Shown here: positions 1 through 9,041 of the stretch, piece by piece
Layout: each line of letters starts with the position of its first letter
Position numbering within the stretch: the first letter of the stretch is position 1
From: Acidimicrobiales bacterium
GTDB taxonomy: Bacteria > Actinomycetota > Acidimicrobiia > Acidimicrobiales > MedAcidi-G1
Direction: 5' to 3'
Assembly: GCA_014239855.1 (NCBI GenBank)
Contig: JAAZXY010000015.1
Location: forward strand, 1-45,714
Length of the DNA: 45,714 nt
Translations under genes and position numbers: made by a program
Notes under the pieces: model-generated
Database searches by the model: none
The model's input: only the letters and a program-made list of their open reading frames with translations
Told to the model about the DNA's origin: nothing

Positions 1-722
1 CCCACGTGGTGGTCAACGACGTTGACGCCGAACGGGTCGCCACCGTCGTCGACGGAATCACCGCCGCTGGCGGCTCAGCCATCGGCACCCCGGCCGACGT
101 CTCGGACTCGGCCCAGGTGGCCACCATGTTCGACACGGCGGTGGAGGCCTTCGGAACGGTCGACGTGCTGGTCAACAACGCCGGCATGGTCAGCCCGATG
201 CTCCACTTCTTCGAGGCCGACGAGGCCTGGTGGCGACGCATCATCGACGTCAACCTGACCGGCCACTTCCTCTGCTCGCACCGGGCGGCCCGCATCATGG
301 CGGCGGCCGGCCACGGCGTCATCATCAACATGTCGTCGGGCGGCGCCACCCGGGCCCACCGGGCGTTCACCGCCTACGACGCATCCAAGGGCGGCATCGA
401 GGCCCTCACCCGGGCCATGGCGCTCGACCTGGGCCCGTACGGCATCCGGGTGTGTGCCCTCATGCCGGGTTCCATCGACACCGAGGGCATGGACGAGGCG
501 GCCCGCAACCTGCGGGGCGAGAACATCCCCCTGGGGCGCCCCGGCGATCCGGACGACATGGCCGGGCCGGCTCTCTTCTTGGCGTCCGACGACGCCTGCT
601 ACATCACCGGCGACGTCATCAAGGTGGACGGCGGGATGCTCTCCCAGCAGCGTTCGGCCACCGTCGACATCATGCCTCCCAGCGACTTTCCGTCGTTGGA
701 GCAGGTCCTCAACGGGGACTGA
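1..722 (+). CDS. Short-chain dehydrogenase/reductase (SDR), 5' end outside window
   Basis: NAD(P)-dependent oxidoreductase of the classical SDR family; the substrate cannot be told. The reading frame is open from the first bases. The visible protein lacks the N-terminal TGxxxGxG cofactor loop, so the gene begins upstream of the window and the GTG at 6 is internal. Seen: LVNNAG motif, the serine strand INMSSGG, the catalytic pair YDASK (YxxxK), then the PGSIDTEGM loop after the active site and the usual C-terminal ITGDVIKVDGG. A tail of about 25 residues follows the normal SDR end. It lies 10 nt before hyuA on the same strand and is probably the first visible gene of an operon with hyuA, hyuB and a DAO flavoprotein. 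It may oxidise or reduce an intermediate of that pathway. Family is certain, substrate unknown. Confidence 0.93.
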   Translation, partial: HVVVNDVDAERVATVVDGITAAGGSAIGTPADVSDSAQVATMFDTAVEAFGTVDVLVNNAGMVSPMLHFFEADEAWWRRIIDVNLTGHFLCSHRAARIMAAAGHGVIINMSSGGATRAHRAFTAYDASKGGIEALTRAMALDLGPYGIRVCALMPGSIDTEGMDEAARNLRGENIPLGRPGDPDDMAGPALFLASDDACYITGDVIKVDGGMLSQQRSATVDIMPPSDFPSLEQVLNGD

Positions 723-732
723 GAGGCCGACC

Positions 733-2880
733 ATGGGCAGCATGCGGATCGGCGCCGACGTCGGAGGCACGTTCACCGACGTCGTCCTGGAGATGGACGA
801 CGGGCACGGCGGCGGGACCCGCATGTTCTCCACCAAGGTCCTCACCACGTACGACGCCCCCGAGCGGGGCATCCTCGACGGGGTGGCCACCGTGGTGGCC
901 GAGGCGGGAGCCGACCTGGCCGACCTGGACACGTTCATCCACGGGACGACGCTGGCCACCAACGCCCTCATCGGCCGAACCGGCGCCCGGACGGCGCTGG
1001 TCACCACCGACGGCTTCCGCGACACCATCGAGATGCGGACCGAGAGTCGGTTCGAGCAGTACGACCTCAACCTGGTGCTGCCCACCCCGCTCATCGAACG
1101 CCGTGACCGCCATGTACTGCGGGAGCGCATCGCGGCGGACGGCACCGTGCTGCGGCCGTTCGACGAGGCCGAGGCCCGGGCACTCATCGAGGTACTGGCC
1201 GACCGTCCCGCCGACGAGGCCTACGAGGCCATCGCCGTCGGTTTCATCCACGCCTACGTGGACGGCAGCCACGAGCGCCGCTTCCGCGACCTTCTCCAGG
1301 AACGCCTCCCCGACGTACCGGTGTCGATCTCGTCGGAGGTCGCCCCCCAGATGCGGGAGTTCGAACGGTTCAACACGGTGTGCGCCAACGCCTACGTGCA
1401 GCCCCTCATCGCCACCTACCTGCGGAGCCTCGCAGCCCAACTGCTCGAGACGGGCGCCACGTGCCCGGTGTACCTCATCCACTCGGGCGGTGGCCTCATC
1501 AACGTCGACGGGGCGGCCCGGTTCCCGGTTCGACTCATCGAGTCCGGCCCCGCCGGTGGGGCCATCTTCGCGGCCGACATCGCGGCCCGCCACGGCCTGG
1601 ACCGGGTGCTGTCGTACGACATGGGCGGCACCACGGCCAAGATCTGCCTGATCGAGGACCAGACGCCCCGCACGGCCAAGACGTTCGAGGTGGCCCGCAC
1701 CCACCGCTTCACCAAGGGCAGCGGCATGCCCATCTCCATCCCGGTCATCGAGATGATCGAGATCGGGGCCGGCGGCGGGTCGATCGCCACGGTCGACGTG
1801 TTGGGCCAGATCCGGGTCGGGCCGTTGAGCGCCGGATCGGAACCCGGGCCGGCGGCCTACGGGCTGGGCGGCACCGAGCCCACGGTGAGTGACGCCAATC
1901 TGGTGCTGGGTCGACTGTCGGCCGACACGTTCGGCGCACCGGGCATCGACCTGGATGATTCGGCGGCCCGCGACGCCCTGGACCGGTCGGTCGGCACGGC
2001 CCTGAACATGGACGCCGAGACGGCGGCGGTGGGCGTGGCCGAGGTGGTCGACGAGAACATGGCCAACGCGGCCCGCGTCCACGCCGTCGAAAACGGCAAG
2101 GACGTCGCGGCGTTCACCATGATCGCTTTCGGGGGTGGCGCCCCGCTGCACGCCGGACGGCTCTGCGAGAAGTTGGACGTCGACGAACTGCTGGTGCCAC
2201 CGGGCGCCAGCGTGGGATCGGCCATCGGCTTCCTGCGGGCCCCTTTCGCCTACGAGGCCCTTCGCAGCCACCACGCCACCGTGGACCACTTCGACCCGGA
2301 CGCCGTCAACCGGATGCTGGTCGACCTGGCCGACGAGGCCACGGCCTTCGTGTCCGAAGCACTGGCCTCGACCGGTGCGTCGGTGGCCGACGTGCCGTTG
2401 GAAACCGAGCGCTGGGCCTACATGCGTTACGCCGGGCAGGGCTGGGAGATCCCGGTGCCCGTCGACGCGGCCCCGTTCGACGCGGTGGGCGGCGAGTTGC
2501 TGGCCAACCGTTTCGAGAAGGCCTACGAGGAATTCTTCGGCCGGGCCATTGCCGGTCTGGCTGTCGAGGCGATCGGCTGGTCGGTCCGGGTGTCCACCCC
2601 CCGACCTCCCGTGGACCGGGTCGAGCGGGTGGCGGCCGCCCGGGACGTCACCCCGCACCGGACCCGGCCCATCCACGACACGGCGTCGGACACCACACGG
2701 TCGGCCGGCGTCGTCGAACGGGACGACCTGTCCTCCGGGGATCGGGTGACCGGCCCGGCGGTCATCGTCGAGACCCAGACCACCACGCTGTTGTCGTCAC
2801 GCCAGCAGGCCGTCATGCAGTCCGACGGCTGCCTACTCGTCACGAGAACGGATGCACGCGACGAGGAGGCCGACCGATGA
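733..2880 (+). CDS. hyuA: Hydantoinase/oxoprolinase family subunit A (HyuA-like)
   Basis: ATP-dependent amidohydrolase or carboxylase subunit of the HyuA / 5-oxoprolinase / acetone carboxylase beta family; 715 aa, a usual length. Seen: N-terminal phosphate loop GADVGGTFTDVV, the HGTTLATNA segment, a central actin-like ATP motif DMGGTTAKICLIED, GAGGGSIATVD, and the C-terminal FGGGAPLHAG block. Start chosen at ATG 733 because GAGAGG stands 6 nt upstream; ATG 742, just before RIGADVGG, is an alternative. The stop overlaps the hyuB start (ATGA), so translation is likely coupled. Family members act on N-methylhydantoin, 5-oxoproline, acetone or acetophenone, and the sequence alone does not choose among them. 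The flavoprotein downstream favours an N-methylated amide or hydantoin, which is inference. Confidence 0.9.
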   Translation: MGSMRIGADVGGTFTDVVLEMDDGHGGGTRMFSTKVLTTYDAPERGILDGVATVVAEAGADLADLDTFIHGTTLATNALIGRTGARTALVTTDGFRDTIEMRTESRFEQYDLNLVLPTPLIERRDRHVLRERIAADGTVLRPFDEAEARALIEVLADRPADEAYEAIAVGFIHAYVDGSHERRFRDLLQERLPDVPVSISSEVAPQMREFERFNTVCANAYVQPLIATYLRSLAAQLLETGATCPVYLIHSGGGLINVDGAARFPVRLIESGPAGGAIFAADIAARHGLDRVLSYDMGGTTAKICLIEDQTPRTAKTFEVARTHRFTKGSGMPISIPVIEMIEIGAGGGSIATVDVLGQIRVGPLSAGSEPGPAAYGLGGTEPTVSDANLVLGRLSADTFGAPGIDLDDSAARDALDRSVGTALNMDAETAAVGVAEVVDENMANAARVHAVENGKDVAAFTMIAFGGGAPLHAGRLCEKLDVDELLVPPGASVGSAIGFLRAPFAYEALRSHHATVDHFDPDAVNRMLVDLADEATAFVSEALASTGASVADVPLETERWAYMRYAGQGWEIPVPVDAAPFDAVGGELLANRFEKAYEEFFGRAIAGLAVEAIGWSVRVSTPRPPVDRVERVAAARDVTPHRTRPIHDTASDTTRSAGVVERDDLSSGDRVTGPAVIVETQTTTLLSSRQQAVMQSDGCLLVTRTDARDEEADR

Positions 2881-4481
2881 GCGAGCTGCGCCACCAGGTC
2901 ATGTGGAACCGACTCATCTCCATTGTCGAGGAGCAGGCCCTGGCGCTGGTCCGTACCGCCTTCTCGACCAGCGTGCGCGAGGCGGGCGACCTGTCAGCCG
3001 GCGTCTACGACGTGCGGGGCCGGATGATCGCCCAGGCGGTGACCGGTACACCGGGCCACGTCAACACCATGGCCGCCGCAGTGGCCAACTTCATCGAGGA
3101 CATCGGTCCCCACCGGATCTACGAAGGCGACTCGTACGTCACCAACGACCCGTGGAAGGGCACCGGCCACCTCCACGACTTCACCGTGGTGAACCCGGTG
3201 TTCCGGGCCGGCGCGCTCATCGGCTACTTCGCCTGCACGGCGCACGTGGTCGACGTGGGCGGGCGTGGCTACGGCCCCGACGCCACCGAGGTCTACGAGG
3301 AGGGGCTGTTCGTCCCCATCATGAAGTTCGCCGAGCGGGGCGTGGTCAACGAGGACCTCCTCAACATCGTGCGCCACAACGTGCGCGAGGCGGGGCAGGT
3401 GGTGGGCGACCTGTACTCCCTGTCGGGCTGCAACGACACGGGCGCCCGACGGCTGCACGCCATGCTCGACGAGTTCGACATCGACGACCTGGAGGACCTG
3501 GCGGCATTCGTGTTTGACCGGACGGCGGCGGCCACCCGGGAACGCCTGGCCGACCTCCCGGCCGGGACGTACGCCAACATGATGCGGGTCGACGGCTACA
3601 ACGACTCGATCGACCTGGCGGTGACGCTCACGGCGACCGACGGTGAGGTACACGCCGACTTCGACGGCACGTCGCCGACATGTGCCCACGGGGTGAACGT
3701 ACCCCTGACCTACGCCCACGCCTACTTCTCCTACGCCATGTTGGTGGCCCTGGCCCCGGAGATGCCGTCCAACTGGGCGTCGCTGGCCGCCTTCACGGTG
3801 AGCGCCCCCGAAGGCTGCATCCTGAACGCCAAGCACCCCGAACCGGTGGCCGTGCGCCACGTCATCGGCCACTTCGTGACCGACCTGTGCCTGGGGGCCA
3901 TCGCCGGCGTCCTGCCCGACGTGGTGCCCGCCGAGGGTGCCGGGGCCCTGTGGAACTTCCAGGTCAGCGCCCGGGCCAGCGACCCGTCGTCGGGACTACC
4001 GCCCCGTGAGGTGCTCATGTTCAACAGCGGCGGCACCGGTGCCCGGCCCACGCTGGACGGCATAAACGCCACGGCGTTCCCCAGCGGCGTACGCACCATG
4101 CCGGCCGAGGCCACCGAGCAGTCCGGCCCGGTCGTCGTGTGGCGAAAGGAACTACGCCCCGATTCGGGCGGCGAGGGCCGCCACCGGGGCGGTCTGGGCC
4201 AGGTCATCGAGATCGGCCCGGCCGCCGGCTACGACATCTCGGTGTCGTGCATGTTCGACCGGGTGGCCAACCCGGCCCGGGGACGTCACGGTGGGGGCGA
4301 CGGCGCCCCGGGACGTGTGCACCTCGACGACGGCACGCCCTTCGACGCCAAGGGCAAGCAGCCGGTCCCCGAAGGGCGAACGCTGGTTCTGGAACTTCCG
4401 GGTGGAGGCGGGCTCGGCGATCCGGGCGAACGGGACGCCGCCGAAGCGGCCGACGACCGGCACCAGGGGTACGTGTCTTGA
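2877..4481 (+). CDS. hyuB: Hydantoinase/oxoprolinase family subunit B (HyuB-like)
   Basis: Partner subunit of HyuA in the HyuB / acetone carboxylase alpha family, 534 aa. Seen: the characteristic opening with RLISIVEEQALALVRTAFST, the TGTPGHVNTM segment, the conserved TNDPWKGTGHLHDF block (metal-site region of the family), HNVREAGQ, and a glycine-rich end (GGGDGAPGRV and LELPGGGGLGDP). It overlaps hyuA by 4 nt (ATGA), and its TGA overlaps a TTG start of the next gene, so the three form one translational unit. Together HyuA and HyuB would form the ATP-dependent enzyme. N-methylhydantoinase, oxoprolinase and ketone carboxylase remain possible; no small gamma subunit like that of acetone carboxylase is present. 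Confidence 0.9.
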   Translation: MSELRHQVMWNRLISIVEEQALALVRTAFSTSVREAGDLSAGVYDVRGRMIAQAVTGTPGHVNTMAAAVANFIEDIGPHRIYEGDSYVTNDPWKGTGHLHDFTVVNPVFRAGALIGYFACTAHVVDVGGRGYGPDATEVYEEGLFVPIMKFAERGVVNEDLLNIVRHNVREAGQVVGDLYSLSGCNDTGARRLHAMLDEFDIDDLEDLAAFVFDRTAAATRERLADLPAGTYANMMRVDGYNDSIDLAVTLTATDGEVHADFDGTSPTCAHGVNVPLTYAHAYFSYAMLVALAPEMPSNWASLAAFTVSAPEGCILNAKHPEPVAVRHVIGHFVTDLCLGAIAGVLPDVVPAEGAGALWNFQVSARASDPSSGLPPREVLMFNSGGTGARPTLDGINATAFPSGVRTMPAEATEQSGPVVVWRKELRPDSGGEGRHRGGLGQVIEIGPAAGYDISVSCMFDRVANPARGRHGGGDGAPGRVHLDDGTPFDAKGKQPVPEGRTLVLELPGGGGLGDPGERDAAEAADDRHQGYVS

Positions 4482-5665
4482 CCGGCTACGGCACCGTCAT
4501 CGTGGGCGGGGCCGTCATGGGAAGTTCACTGGCCTACTGGCTGTCGGAGAACCCCGACCACGACGGCACCGTGCTGGTCGTCGAGATGGATCCCACCTTC
4601 GAACGGTCGTCGACCACGCTGTCCGAAGCCAGCGTCCGCCACCAGTTCTCCGAGCCGGTCAACATCCGGCTGTCGATGTTCGCCACCGAGTTCATCGCCG
4701 GCTTCCACGAGAACGTCCAGGTGGACGGCGAGTCGCCCGAACTCGGTTTCCGGGACACCGGCTACCTGTTCCTGTCCACCGACGACGGGATGGACGTCCT
4801 CCGGGAGAACCACGAGGCGCAGCGGTCGTGCGGGGCCGAGGTGGCGCTGCTGTCGGCCGGCGACCTGGCCGAGCGATTCCCGTACCTGTACGTCGACGAC
4901 CTGGCCGGGGCCAGCCTCGGGCTACGCAACGAGGGCACGTTGGACGCCTATTCGCTGATGCGGGGCTTCCAGCAGCGGGCCCGCCACAACGGTGTGGAGT
5001 ACGTGACCGACCGGGTGGTCGGGCTGCGGTGCAGCGACACCGGCGACCGGGTCACCCACGTGGAACTGGCCTCGGGTGCGGTCGTGGCGTGTGACCGGGT
5101 GGTGAACTGCACCGGTCCCCGGGCCCGATGGATGGCCGACCTGGTCGACCTGCCCCTCCCCGTCGAACCTCGGATACGGGGCGCCTGGGTGTTCGCCTGC
5201 CGGACGCCCCTGGAGGGCCCCACCCTGCCGCTGACCATCGACACCACCGGCATGCACGTACGAACCGAGCCACCGCACTATCTGGCCGGCATGCCGCCGA
5301 TCGACGACATTGCGGTCGACGTCGACGACTTCGCCGTACGTCATGACGAGTGGGAGGGCCAGATCTGGCCCGCCCTGGTGCACCGGATCCCGACCTTCGA
5401 GCGGATCGGCGTGACGCACTCGTGGGTCGGCCACTACGCCTACAACACGCTGGACCACAACGGCGTGGTGGGAGCCGCCGAGGCGGTGCCCAACTTCTAC
5501 TTCTGCAACGGGTTCAGCGGCCACGGCCTCCAGCAGAGCGCCGGTGTGGGCCGGGCCCTGAACGAGCTCATCACCTACGGCGAGTACCGCACCATCGACC
5601 TGTCGCAGATGGGCCACGACCGCATCGTCCGCGGCGAACCCTTCCTGGAGAAGGCCATCATCTGA
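4478..5665 (+). CDS. DAO-family FAD-dependent oxidoreductase (sarcosine/dimethylglycine oxidase-like)
   Basis: Flavoprotein amine oxidase or dehydrogenase, about 395 aa. Seen: N-terminal dinucleotide fold with TVIVGGAVMGSSLAYWL, the VVEMDPTFERSSTTLSEASVR substrate-loop region, VNCTGPRARWM, and the C-terminal FAD/substrate motif CNGFSGHGLQQSAGVGRAL. The whole resembles FOXRED1 and sarcosine or dimethylglycine oxidase chains. The start is placed at TTG 4478, whose TTGA overlaps the hyuB stop; no ATG lies closer to the Rossmann motif than M14. The family oxidises the C-N bond of secondary or tertiary amino acids. After a hydantoinase it could demethylate sarcosine to glycine and a C1 unit (inference). 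It converges on livF with only 21 nt between the two stops. Confidence 0.85.
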   Translation: MTGYGTVIVGGAVMGSSLAYWLSENPDHDGTVLVVEMDPTFERSSTTLSEASVRHQFSEPVNIRLSMFATEFIAGFHENVQVDGESPELGFRDTGYLFLSTDDGMDVLRENHEAQRSCGAEVALLSAGDLAERFPYLYVDDLAGASLGLRNEGTLDAYSLMRGFQQRARHNGVEYVTDRVVGLRCSDTGDRVTHVELASGAVVACDRVVNCTGPRARWMADLVDLPLPVEPRIRGAWVFACRTPLEGPTLPLTIDTTGMHVRTEPPHYLAGMPPIDDIAVDVDDFAVRHDEWEGQIWPALVHRIPTFERIGVTHSWVGHYAYNTLDHNGVVGAAEAVPNFYFCNGFSGHGLQQSAGVGRALNELITYGEYRTIDLSQMGHDRIVRGEPFLEKAII

Positions 5666-5686
5666 GAACAGGCACCTGAGCGGGTG

Positions 5687-6430
5687 TCAGCCCTCGCCGA
5701 GGTAGGAGGCTCGTAGCTCCGGGTTGGCCATGAGGGCATCGGCGGTGTCGTCGAGCACCACCCGGCCGGTCTGGAGCACCCAGCCACGGTCGGCAATGGA
5801 CAGCGCCATGTTGGCGTTCTGCTCCACCATGAAGATGGCCATGCCATCGGCGTGGATCTGCTGGATCAACTCGAAGTTCTGCTGGACGAGTGCCGGGGCC
5901 AGGCCCATCGACGGCTCATCCATGAGCAGCACCCGCGGCCGCGACATGAGCGCCCGACCGATGGCCACCATCTGCTGCTCGCCACCGGACAACGTGCCCG
6001 ACTTCTGCGAGAGGCGTTCCTTGACCCGTGGGAACAGGTCGTAGATCTTCTCGAGGTCCTCGGCAATGCCGTCCTTGTCGTTGCGGAGGTACGCCCCGAG
6101 CTCGAGGTTCTCCTTGACCGACAGTCGCTTGAAGAGTCGACGGTTCTCGGGAACCATGGTGACGCCGTTGATGACCCGGTAGCTGGTCGGCTTGTCGTTG
6201 ACGACCTCGCCGTCCAGCACCACCTCGCCCGACGTGGGCGTGACCATACCCAGGAGGGTCTTGAGCGTCGTCGACTTGCCCGAGGCGTTGCCGCCCAGCA
6301 GGCAGACCAACTCACCCGGGTAGATGGCCAGGTCCACGTCCTTGAGGATGTGGACGGCGCCGTAGTGGGTGTTGACCTGGCGGAACTCCAGGAGTGCCGT
6401 GGCGCCGTTGGTCGAACTGGTCTCACTCAT
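5687..6430 (-). CDS. livF: Branched-chain amino acid ABC transporter ATPase LivF
   Basis: Cytoplasmic ATP-binding subunit of a LIV/HAAT-type importer, 247 aa. Seen: Walker A LLGGNASGKST, Q-loop region VPENRRLF, ABC signature LSGGEQQM, Walker B VLLMDEPSMGL and the H-loop replaced by FMVEQNANMAL, as is normal in LivF, whose switch residue is Q/E-N. It is the last gene of livH-livM-livG-livF, with ATGA overlaps between the genes. Its first codon overlaps the livG stop. No livK binding protein is in view, so the transported solute (amino acid, amide or urea type) cannot be fixed. Confidence 0.93.
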   Translation of the reverse strand: MSETSSTNGATALLEFRQVNTHYGAVHILKDVDLAIYPGELVCLLGGNASGKSTTLKTLLGMVTPTSGEVVLDGEVVNDKPTSYRVINGVTMVPENRRLFKRLSVKENLELGAYLRNDKDGIAEDLEKIYDLFPRVKERLSQKSGTLSGGEQQMVAIGRALMSRPRVLLMDEPSMGLAPALVQQNFELIQQIHADGMAIFMVEQNANMALSIADRGWVLQTGRVVLDDTADALMANPELRASYLGEG

Positions 6431-7212
6431 CGGTTGGCCTCCACGGGACGGCCCAGATAGGCCTCGATGACGTCGGGGTTGGTCGACACCTCGTCGTACG
6501 ACCCCTGGGCGATGGGCACCCCGTGGTCGAGTACCACGACCCGGTCCGAGACGTCACGCACCACCTTCATGTCGTGCTCGATCATGATGATGGTGAAGCC
6601 CCACTCGGTCCGGAGCCGGCCGATGAGGGCGGTCAACTCGGCGGTCTCTATCGGGTTCATGCCGGCCACCGGCTCGTCGAGCAGGAGGAGGCGCGGCTGG
6701 GTGGCCATGGCCCGTGCGATCTCGAGACGGCGTCGGTTGGCGTACGACAGCACGAAGGCCGGCTGATCCATCCGGTAGCCGACGAGACGGTGGCCGAAGA
6801 ATTCGAGGACCTCGATGGCCCGCTCCCGAATCTCCCGTTCCTCCTTCTTGAAAGCCTTCGTCTGGAGCAGCGCCCCGTAGATCAGCTGGCTGGTCCGGCA
6901 GTGCTGGGCCACCATCACGTTCTCGAGGATGGTCATGTTGGGGAACAACCGCACGTTCTGGAACGTCCGGGCGATGCCCAGGGACGTCACCGTGCTGGGA
7001 TCCAGCCCCAGGATCGACTCGTCCTCGAAGAGGATGTCGCCCTCGGTGGGCGCCACCAGGCCGGAGATGGTGTTGAAGAACGTCGTCTTGCCGGCGCCGT
7101 TGGGGCCGATCACGCTGACGATCTCACCCTCGTTGATGTGGAAGTTGAGGCCCGACAGGGCATCGAGGCCACCGAAGGTGATCTTCAGGTCTCTGATCTC
7201 AAGAAGGCTCAT
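6427..7212 (-). CDS. livG: Branched-chain amino acid ABC transporter ATPase LivG
   Basis: Second ATP-binding subunit of the importer, 261 aa. Seen: Walker A VIGPNGAGKTTFFN, Q-loop RTFQNVRLFPNMTI, signature region ALSYANRRRLEIARA (the LivG form is usually LSYGxQRRLE; here glycine is replaced by alanine), Walker B LLLLDEPVAGMNP and H-loop IMIEHDM. The LivG-specific insert after the Q-loop is present. It overlaps livM upstream and livF downstream by 4 nt each. Function follows from family and operon context. Confidence 0.93.
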   Translation of the reverse strand: MSLLEIRDLKITFGGLDALSGLNFHINEGEIVSVIGPNGAGKTTFFNTISGLVAPTEGDILFEDESILGLDPSTVTSLGIARTFQNVRLFPNMTILENVMVAQHCRTSQLIYGALLQTKAFKKEEREIRERAIEVLEFFGHRLVGYRMDQPAFVLSYANRRRLEIARAMATQPRLLLLDEPVAGMNPIETAELTALIGRLRTEWGFTIIMIEHDMKVVRDVSDRVVVLDHGVPIAQGSYDEVSTNPDVIEAYLGRPVEANR

Positions 7213-9041
7213 TCCTCCTCCCCTCCTCCGTCACCCACTGGCACCGGCGCCGCATCCTCGTCGTCGGCATCGTCGTCGATGCCGGGCTTGTCGCCCTTGA
7301 GCCAGGCGTCCTGCAGGAACTCGTCCTGATGCAACTCGCGGCTGCGGCGGGCGCTCGGCACGAGACCTTCGGGGCGCTTGAGCATCATGAAGACGAGCAG
7401 CATCCCGTAGATGAGCAACTTGAAGTTCTGGAACTCCTGGAGCAGGCCGGGCTGTTTGGGCCCACCGAGCACGCCGATGAGGACGAATGAGCCGACCATC
7501 ACGCCGGCGATGTTGCCCATCCCGCCGACGATCACCACCACGAGGATGATGATCGAGATCAGGATCATGAAGCTGGTCGGGAAGACGGAGCCGACCTTGG
7601 CCACCAGCACGGCCCCGCTGAAGGCGGCCAGCACGGCGCCCACCACGAAGGCCATCAACTTGGCGCTCACCGTGTTGATGCCCATGGCCTCGGCCACCTG
7701 CTCGTCCTCACGGATGGCCATCCAGGCCCGACCCAGGCGGGAGGCCTGCAGGCGCCACGACACGTAGATGGCGATGACGCAGAAGAACAGCACCAGATAG
7801 AAGACCGACCTCGGGTCGGTGCCCTTCACCGTGGCGAAGCCCAGGTCGACGCCCGGGACGTTGGTGATGCCCTGGGCGCCACCGAAGTAGGGGCCCAACC
7901 AGTCCGACATGAACAGCAGGCGGATGATCTCACCGAAGCCCAGGGTCACGATGGCCAGATAGTCGCCGCGCATTCGGATGACCGGCGCTCCGATCACCAG
8001 CCCGACGATGATGGCGAAGATCACCACGAAGATGAGGCTGAAGCCGAAGTGCAGCTCGGGGGCGAACCACGGGCTGTTGGGCGAGGTCAGCACCGCGGTG
8101 GTGTAGCCACCGACGGCGAAGAAGGCCACGTAGCCGAGGTCCAACAGGCCGGCCAGACCGACCACGATGTTCAGGCCCAGAGCCAGCAGCAGGAAGAGGC
8201 CGACGTTGGCCAGCAGCTCGTTCATGATCTTGCCGAGGAACATGGGCAGGACGATGCACAGGACGGCCACTACGGCGAACAGGATGATGGAGGCCTTCTG
8301 TCGTTCGACGCCCTCCATGTCCCGGTAGCGGTTGGTCACCGCCTTGACCCGACCGTTGGTGAGTGCGGCGATCACGACCATCACGGCACCGACCACGATG
8401 GTCGACGTCAGCGTGAGGCCACCCTTCTTGGCGTAGATCAGATCGGTCAGCCACTCCAGACCGAAACCCTCGGAAACATCGGAGACCGCCTCCTCCAGCA
8501 CCGACAGCGACAGCAGCCCGAGCGTGACGATGCCGACGATCCGACGGACGGCCCGAGGCATCACGTGCAACGAGGCGCCGGCCAGGCCGAGCACTCCGCA
8601 GGTCACGATCCATGCACCGGCACCGAAGCCCATGCCGTTCTCATAGGTCAGGAAGCGAAAGAGCTTGGGGCTCCAGTTGACCAGCGGGTCACGCAGGTTC
8701 CACGAGTCGAGCGCCACCATGAGCAGCGACAGGAGACCGCCGCCGATCACGCCGACCACCAGGCCGGTCACCAGGTCGAAGAGGCCCTGCTTGCGGGACT
8801 CGAAGCCCTCCAGGACCACCTGGCTGGCCGACACCCAGCCGATGGCGATGGGGACCAGCACGACCGAGACGTAGCCGAGGCTGAGATAACGCTCGATGAT
8901 CTCCCGACGATCCAGCTCCACAGGCATGCCGACCAGACAGAGGGCGATCAGGGCACCGCCACAGATCAGCCCCCAACGGAGCACCTTCTTCCAGTCCTGA
9001 TCCAGGGCCGAGGACGGCATGGGTGCGGTCAAGGTACTCAT
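7209..9041 (-). CDS. livM: Branched-chain amino acid ABC transporter permease LivM, with long N-terminal membrane extension
   Basis: Inner-membrane permease, about 610 aa. The C-terminal half is the LivM fold (LALGLNIVVGLAGLLDLGYV, then VIRMRGDYLAIVTLGFGEI, then the EAA-like loop near LGRAWMAIREDE). About 240 residues precede it with roughly six hydrophobic segments, beginning at WGLICGGALIALCL. This extension makes it much longer than the usual 300-420 residues. The tail is strongly acidic (DDDADDEDAA and GGGEEE). The start ATG at 9041 overlaps the livH stop (ATGA), which fixes it. It pairs with LivH to form the translocation channel. Confidence 0.9.
   Translation of the reverse strand: MSTLTAPMPSSALDQDWKKVLRWGLICGGALIALCLVGMPVELDRREIIERYLSLGYVSVVLVPIAIGWVSASQVVLEGFESRKQGLFDLVTGLVVGVIGGGLLSLLMVALDSWNLRDPLVNWSPKLFRFLTYENGMGFGAGAWIVTCGVLGLAGASLHVMPRAVRRIVGIVTLGLLSLSVLEEAVSDVSEGFGLEWLTDLIYAKKGGLTLTSTIVVGAVMVVIAALTNGRVKAVTNRYRDMEGVERQKASIILFAVVAVLCIVLPMFLGKIMNELLANVGLFLLLALGLNIVVGLAGLLDLGYVAFFAVGGYTTAVLTSPNSPWFAPELHFGFSLIFVVIFAIIVGLVIGAPVIRMRGDYLAIVTLGFGEIIRLLFMSDWLGPYFGGAQGITNVPGVDLGFATVKGTDPRSVFYLVLFFCVIAIYVSWRLQASRLGRAWMAIREDEQVAEAMGINTVSAKLMAFVVGAVLAAFSGAVLVAKVGSVFPTSFMILISIIILVVVIVGGMGNIAGVMVGSFVLIGVLGGPKQPGLLQEFQNFKLLIYGMLLVFMMLKRPEGLVPSARRSRELHQDEFLQDAWLKGDKPGIDDDADDEDAAPVPVGDGGGEEE

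Noticed and set aside
709-2676. Long minus-strand open frame opposite hyuA
   Set aside because: Same reason: it mirrors a conserved gene, has low-complexity sequence and no motifs.
5666-5686. Bidirectional terminator between the flavoprotein and livF genes
   Set aside because: Only a weak, mismatched 4-5-bp stem could be drawn in the 21-nt gap.
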